The translations under genes and the position numbers were made by a program. From Mitsuaria sp. WAJ17 (lineage in GTDB: Bacteria; Pseudomonadota; Gammaproteobacteria; Burkholderiales; Burkholderiaceae_C), in contig NZ_JACJUG010000004.1 in assembly GCF_014174515.1 (NCBI RefSeq), forward strand, positions 157,864 through 221,863: a DNA stretch of 64,000 nucleotides, read 5' to 3'. How positions within the stretch are numbered: the first letter of the stretch is position 1; the number at the start of each line of letters is the position of its first letter. The notes under the pieces were generated by a model. It did not search any database. It worked only from the letters and a program-made list of their open reading frames with translations, and was not told the DNA's origin. Shown here one piece after another: positions 60,547-64,000 of the stretch.

Positions 60547-63084
60547 ATGAACCAGCCCGAGTCACGCCTCAACCCGCATCTCGAAGCCGCCTTCCAGCGC
60601 GTCCGGGCAGCCGCCGAGCAGGCGGCTGAGCGCTGCGCTGAAGGCCTGGGGCTGGCGGCGCTCTCGGCCGGCTTTGCCAAGCGCCGCGATGCGTTGCTGG
60701 CGGCCCAGTACCTGTTCCGCGAGAACCTGCCGAAGTTCATCCAGGAGTTCCAGGCCAGTCTGCGCCGGCAGATGGCCGGCGAACAGCGCGACAAGGCCGC
60801 CCCCGCCGCCAAGAAGGCCTGGGGCGAGCTCTCGCTGATGGATGACGAGCAGGTCGATGCCATGGTGGCAGCCGACCGCATCGGCATGGCCATCGGCCAC
60901 CAGAGCGAGTGGGAGCTGCGGGACGTCGAGTCCTTCCTGGCCGGACTCAGCTCCTCCGAGGGCGGACTGGACCGCAACCCCCTGCGCCCCGAGCTGATCG
61001 CACAGGCCCTGTTGGACGGCGTCCACAGCCTGACCGAGGAGCAGGACATCCGCCAGGCCCTGATCGACGAACTGACCCGCGCCTTCACAACCGAGATGCG
61101 GGCCTGCTACGCCGACATTGCCACGCTCTTCCGCAACCGAGGCCTGCGCCAGCAGGACCTGCGGGTGCGTGCCATGAACCCGTCCGGCGGCATGGGCGGC
61201 ATGGGCGGCCCCAACAGCGTGGCCGGCGACCTCGGAGGCCCCATCGGCAACTCCCGCTTCGGCGGCCTGGGCCCGGCAGCCCAGAGCGGCTTCGGCGGCA
61301 TGGGCGGCTATGCAGCACCCGGCTATGGCGCGCCCATGCAGAGCGGCGGCTTCGCCGGCGGCATCAACGCACCCAGCGGCTTCAGCGGCGGCGGCTATGC
61401 CACCGGCTACGGCGGCGGCTATGCGCCGGCCGGCGTGATGGGCAGCGTCGATCCCCAACTGATGGAACTGCTGCGTCGCCTCTCCAGCCTGCCCATGCCG
61501 GCAGGCGGTGGCATGACGGGCACCCTGACGGGCGGCATGGGCGGGTCCGGCTTCGGCGCCAGCACGGTGCCGGGCACCCTGCCCGGTTCGGGCAGTGCCA
61601 GCATGCCCCTGGGGGGCGGCGACTGGGGCGACGACACCATCCCTGGCGGCGCCCTGTCCCTGCCGCCCAACCTGATCCACCTGCACCGCGACGCCCTGCG
61701 CCAGGCCGCCACCGGCTCCCTGGACCACATGGTGATCGATGTGGTGGGCAGCCTCTTCGACCACATCCTGTCCGATGCCAAGGTGCCGCCGCAGATGGCG
61801 CGCCTGCTGGCCCAGCTGCAGCTGCCCGTGCTGCGCGCCGCGCTGGGTGACAACACCTTCTTCTCCTCGCGCCGCCATCCCGTGCGCCGCTTCATCAACC
61901 GCCTGGCCTCGCTGGCCTGTGCCTACGATGACTTCGCCGATTCCCCGGGCAAGGAATTCCTTGAGCATGTGCGTGCCCTGGTCCATGACGTCAGCGGGGG
62001 TGACTTCGAGCGCATCGAGATCTACGAGCAGAAGCTCGACGACCTCGAGGCCTTCGTCAGCGCCCAGACCGCCCAGGTCCTGCAGGCCCATGGCGATGCC
62101 GCGGCCCTGGTCGAGCGAAAGGAAACCGATCTCCGCCTGCAGCAACGCTATGCCAAACAGCTGGCCCAGAACCTGGCCAAGGTGCCCATGCCGGACTTCC
62201 TGCGTGAGTTCCTCTCCCAGACCTGGAGCGGCGCCATCGTGCAGGCGTCCCGCCACGAGGGCGGCAGCGTGGACCGCGAGAAGCGCTTCCGCCAGTTCGG
62301 CCGCGACCTGGTCCTGAGCGTGCAGCCCAAGGCCCCGGGGCCGCAGCGCCAGGCCTTCCTGAGCGCTCTGCCCCGCATGATGCAGACGCTCAACGAGGGC
62401 CTGGACCTGATCGCTTGGCCCGAGGCCCTGCGCAAACCCTTCATCGGCCAGCTGCTGCCGGTGCATGCCGAGTCGCTCAAGGGCCAGGGCCTCTCCGCCC
62501 TGGACTACAACCTGCTGGTCAAGCAGCTGGAAGCGGTCTTCGGCATCGAGGCCCCCAAGGAGCAAGACCTGCCCCCGGTGCAGCCGGATGAGTTCCGGGA
62601 CACCGAGTCCGGCGAGGTTGATATCGACCTCGCCCAAGGCCTCAATGCCAAGGAAGCCTCCAGCCTGGGCCTGGTCCAGGAAGCCTCGGTGGACTGGAAG
62701 GGCGAGGTCGATATCGACATCACCGCCCAGGAAGCGCCGCTGCAGGCGGTGGACATCAGCATCGACGGCCTGCCCTCCGCAACCGAGGAGCCCGAGCCCA
62801 GCTCCGGCGTCCTGCTGATCGACCACCTTCAGCTGGGCTTTGCCTACCAGATGAACACCGGCGAGCACTGGCGCAAGGTGCGCCTGGCCCACATCAGCGC
62901 CGGCCGCAGCTTCTTCATCTTCACCCAGGGCCACAAGCACCAGCAGACGGTCACCATGACCGCTCGCATGCTGCGCAAGCTCTGCGAGACCGGCCGCCTG
63001 CGTGCCTTCGAGAACGCCTACCTGCTGGAACGCGCCACCGCGCGGGCACGCAAGCAGCTGGCTGCACTCAATACCCAGCAGTGA
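60547..63084 (+). CDS. DUF1631-family protein with glycine-rich insert
   Basis: An 845-residue protein of the DUF1631 family, found mainly in beta- and gammaproteobacteria; its function is not established. The N-terminal helical part runs to about residue 215. A Gly/Ala/Met/Pro-rich low-complexity stretch (MGGMGGPNSVAGDL, GGYATGYGGGYAPAG) spans about residues 215-370. The conserved DUF1631 core follows (SLFDHILSDAKVPPQMARLL, FINRLASLACAYDDFAD), and the C-terminal 100 residues contain GVLLIDHLQLGFAYQMNT and FIFTQGHKHQQTVTMTARML. It is alone and ends with a GC hairpin. Confidence 0.85.
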   Translation: MNQPESRLNPHLEAAFQRVRAAAEQAAERCAEGLGLAALSAGFAKRRDALLAAQYLFRENLPKFIQEFQASLRRQMAGEQRDKAAPAAKKAWGELSLMDDEQVDAMVAADRIGMAIGHQSEWELRDVESFLAGLSSSEGGLDRNPLRPELIAQALLDGVHSLTEEQDIRQALIDELTRAFTTEMRACYADIATLFRNRGLRQQDLRVRAMNPSGGMGGMGGPNSVAGDLGGPIGNSRFGGLGPAAQSGFGGMGGYAAPGYGAPMQSGGFAGGINAPSGFSGGGYATGYGGGYAPAGVMGSVDPQLMELLRRLSSLPMPAGGGMTGTLTGGMGGSGFGASTVPGTLPGSGSASMPLGGGDWGDDTIPGGALSLPPNLIHLHRDALRQAATGSLDHMVIDVVGSLFDHILSDAKVPPQMARLLAQLQLPVLRAALGDNTFFSSRRHPVRRFINRLASLACAYDDFADSPGKEFLEHVRALVHDVSGGDFERIEIYEQKLDDLEAFVSAQTAQVLQAHGDAAALVERKETDLRLQQRYAKQLAQNLAKVPMPDFLREFLSQTWSGAIVQASRHEGGSVDREKRFRQFGRDLVLSVQPKAPGPQRQAFLSALPRMMQTLNEGLDLIAWPEALRKPFIGQLLPVHAESLKGQGLSALDYNLLVKQLEAVFGIEAPKEQDLPPVQPDEFRDTESGEVDIDLAQGLNAKEASSLGLVQEASVDWKGEVDIDITAQEAPLQAVDISIDGLPSATEEPEPSSGVLLIDHLQLGFAYQMNTGEHWRKVRLAHISAGRSFFIFTQGHKHQQTVTMTARMLRKLCETGRLRAFENAYLLERATARARKQLAALNTQQ

Positions 63085-63090
63085 TCTGAC

Positions 63091-63111
63091 GGCGACGCAT
63101 CTTGCGTCGCC
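63091..63111 (+). terminator. GC hairpin after the DUF1631 gene
   Basis: GGCGACGC at 63091-63098 pairs perfectly with GCGTCGCC at 63104-63111 (loop of 5), 6 bp after the stop codon. It is followed by CCCC, not T, so any termination would need Rho. Confidence 0.4.
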
Positions 63112-63199
63112 CCCCGAAGCCTGAGCGCATCGACACTTGCCGATGCGGCCTGTGTGACGCTGCCAGCAGCCCCTGGCCTGGCCGACACGCCATACACGC

Positions 63200-64000
63200 T
63201 CAGGCGCCGCAGAGCTGCCACGCCATGCGCAGCGCCGCCCGCATGCTGGCCGGATCCGCCCGCCGCTGGCCGACGATGTCGAAGGCCGTGCCGTGGTCCG
63301 GGCTGGTGCGCACAAAGGGCAGGCCCAGGGTGACGTTGACGCCCTGCTCCACGCCCAGGTACTTCACGGGGATCAGGCCGTGGTCGTGCGTCATCGCCAC
63401 GACCACGTCGAAAGCGCCCGGGTGATGCGGGGGCGCGTGGCGGGCGCGCATGAAGATGGTGTCCGGCGGGAACGGCCCCTGGGCGTCGATGCCTTCGGCG
63501 CGGGCCGCAGCGATGGCGGGGATGATCTCCCGGATCTCTTCGTCACCGAACAGGCCGCCTTCACCGGCATGCGGATTCAGGCCCGCCACCGCGATGCGCG
63601 GCGCCGCGAGGCCGAAGCGGCGCAGCGACTCCTGGGTGATGCGCAGGGTCTGCAGCACGGCCTCCCGCGTGACCTGCTCGATGGCGCGGCGCAGGGACAC
63701 ATGGATGGTCACCAGCACCGTGCGCAGCTCCTCGTTGGCCAGCATCATGCGCACTGCTGGCGGCTCGGCGCCCGGCGCGGTGGCCAGGGCCTGCAGCATC
63801 TCCGTGTGGCCGGGAAAAGGCACGCCCGCCGCATGCAGGGCCTCCTTGTGGATGGGCGCGGTGACGATGCCGGCCCCCTGCCCCGCCTGCACGGCGGCCA
63901 CCGCCGCCTCGATGCAGCACGCCGCGGCTGCACCGGCCTGGGCGCTGATCTGCCCCAGCGGCTCGTCCACCAGCCCCGGGGGCAGGCCCGCCGGCTGCCA
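63200..64000 (-). CDS. pdxA: 4-hydroxythreonine-4-phosphate dehydrogenase PdxA (5' end cut by window edge)
   Basis: The C-terminal 266 residues of PdxA, which oxidises 4-phosphohydroxy-L-threonine in pyridoxal 5'-phosphate synthesis. The reading frame is open to base 64000 and continues outside. Family motifs are TAPIHKEALHAAG, PGHTEMLQAL (metal histidine), VAGLNPHAGEGGLFGDEE, MTHDHGLIPVKYLG and VRTSPDHGTAFDI. All three metal-binding histidine regions are present. A GTG at 63968-63970 is inside the gene and not its start, because conserved sequence continues upstream of it. Confidence 0.95.
   Translation of the reverse strand, partial: WQPAGLPPGLVDEPLGQISAQAGAAAACCIEAAVAAVQAGQGAGIVTAPIHKEALHAAGVPFPGHTEMLQALATAPGAEPPAVRMMLANEELRTVLVTIHVSLRRAIEQVTREAVLQTLRITQESLRRFGLAAPRIAVAGLNPHAGEGGLFGDEEIREIIPAIAAARAEGIDAQGPFPPDTIFMRARHAPPHHPGAFDVVVAMTHDHGLIPVKYLGVEQGVNVTLGLPFVRTSPDHGTAFDIVGQRRADPASMRAALRMAWQLCGA

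Noticed and set aside
60562..63315. Long open frame antisense to the DUF1631 gene
   Set aside because: Same cause: the translation is Gly/His/Ala-rich and covers a well-supported gene on the plus strand.

Overview
The window looks like a chromosome segment of a high-GC betaproteobacterium of the order Burkholderiales, most like the Roseateles/Mitsuaria/Rubrivivax group. The evidence is a Bug/TctC-type receptor, a membrane cytochrome-type urate oxidase (PuuD), three PEP-CTERM surface proteins, and the betaproteobacterial gene order petA-petB-petC-sspA-sspB. No phage, plasmid, insertion sequence, rRNA operon or CRISPR array was seen. One tRNA gene, tRNA-Thr(UGU), is present.

Layout. 1-4.1 kb holds the end of a tripartite tricarboxylate transporter (TctB cut by the window edge, then a TctC receptor), an oxalyl-CoA-synthetase-like ligase and an orphan PhnD-like binding protein. 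4.3-13.2 kb holds an M3 oligopeptidase, propionyl-CoA synthetase PrpE, an NlpC/P60 cell-wall hydrolase, an unrecognised membrane protein and an S9 prolyl-oligopeptidase-type peptidase. 13.4-24.4 kb is the first half of a purine catabolic region: an operon lysR-guaD-ABC transporter (ATPase, two permeases, BMP lipoprotein), divergent from xdhAB. 24.5-29.8 kb interrupts it with a PEP-CTERM protein behind a sigma-54-like promoter, a TPR protein, an HDOD protein, a Crp/Fnr regulator and a hemerythrin. 29.8-39.1 kb is the second purine block: glycerate kinase, puuD, a copper chaperone, xdhC, uraH, a GntR regulator, puuE, a UraD-allantoate amidohydrolase fusion and an unusual M20 protein. 40-43.6 kb is a probable copper acquisition set (DUF2946, TonB receptor, YcnI). 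44.1-51.7 kb holds an AmpG-like transporter, a methyltransferase, a SPOR-like membrane protein, argJ and two more PEP-CTERM proteins. 51.9-64 kb is housekeeping: secA, dciA, tRNA-Thr, sspB, sspA, the cytochrome bc1 operon, mscL, a DUF1631 protein and pdxA, which runs off the edge.

Together the two purine blocks give almost the whole route from imported purine to glyoxylate. The transporter imports nucleosides or bases, GuaD converts guanine to xanthine, and XdhAB (matured by XdhC) makes urate. PuuD, UraH and UraD give allantoin, PuuE gives allantoate, and the AllC-type domain opens it. Glycerate kinase would return glyoxylate carbon to glycolysis. The first block is probably run by its LysR protein. 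In the second, one 14-bp palindrome with a TGTATACA core lies between uraH and gntR, and a near copy lies between puuD and the copper chaperone gene, so the GntR protein probably controls all these units.
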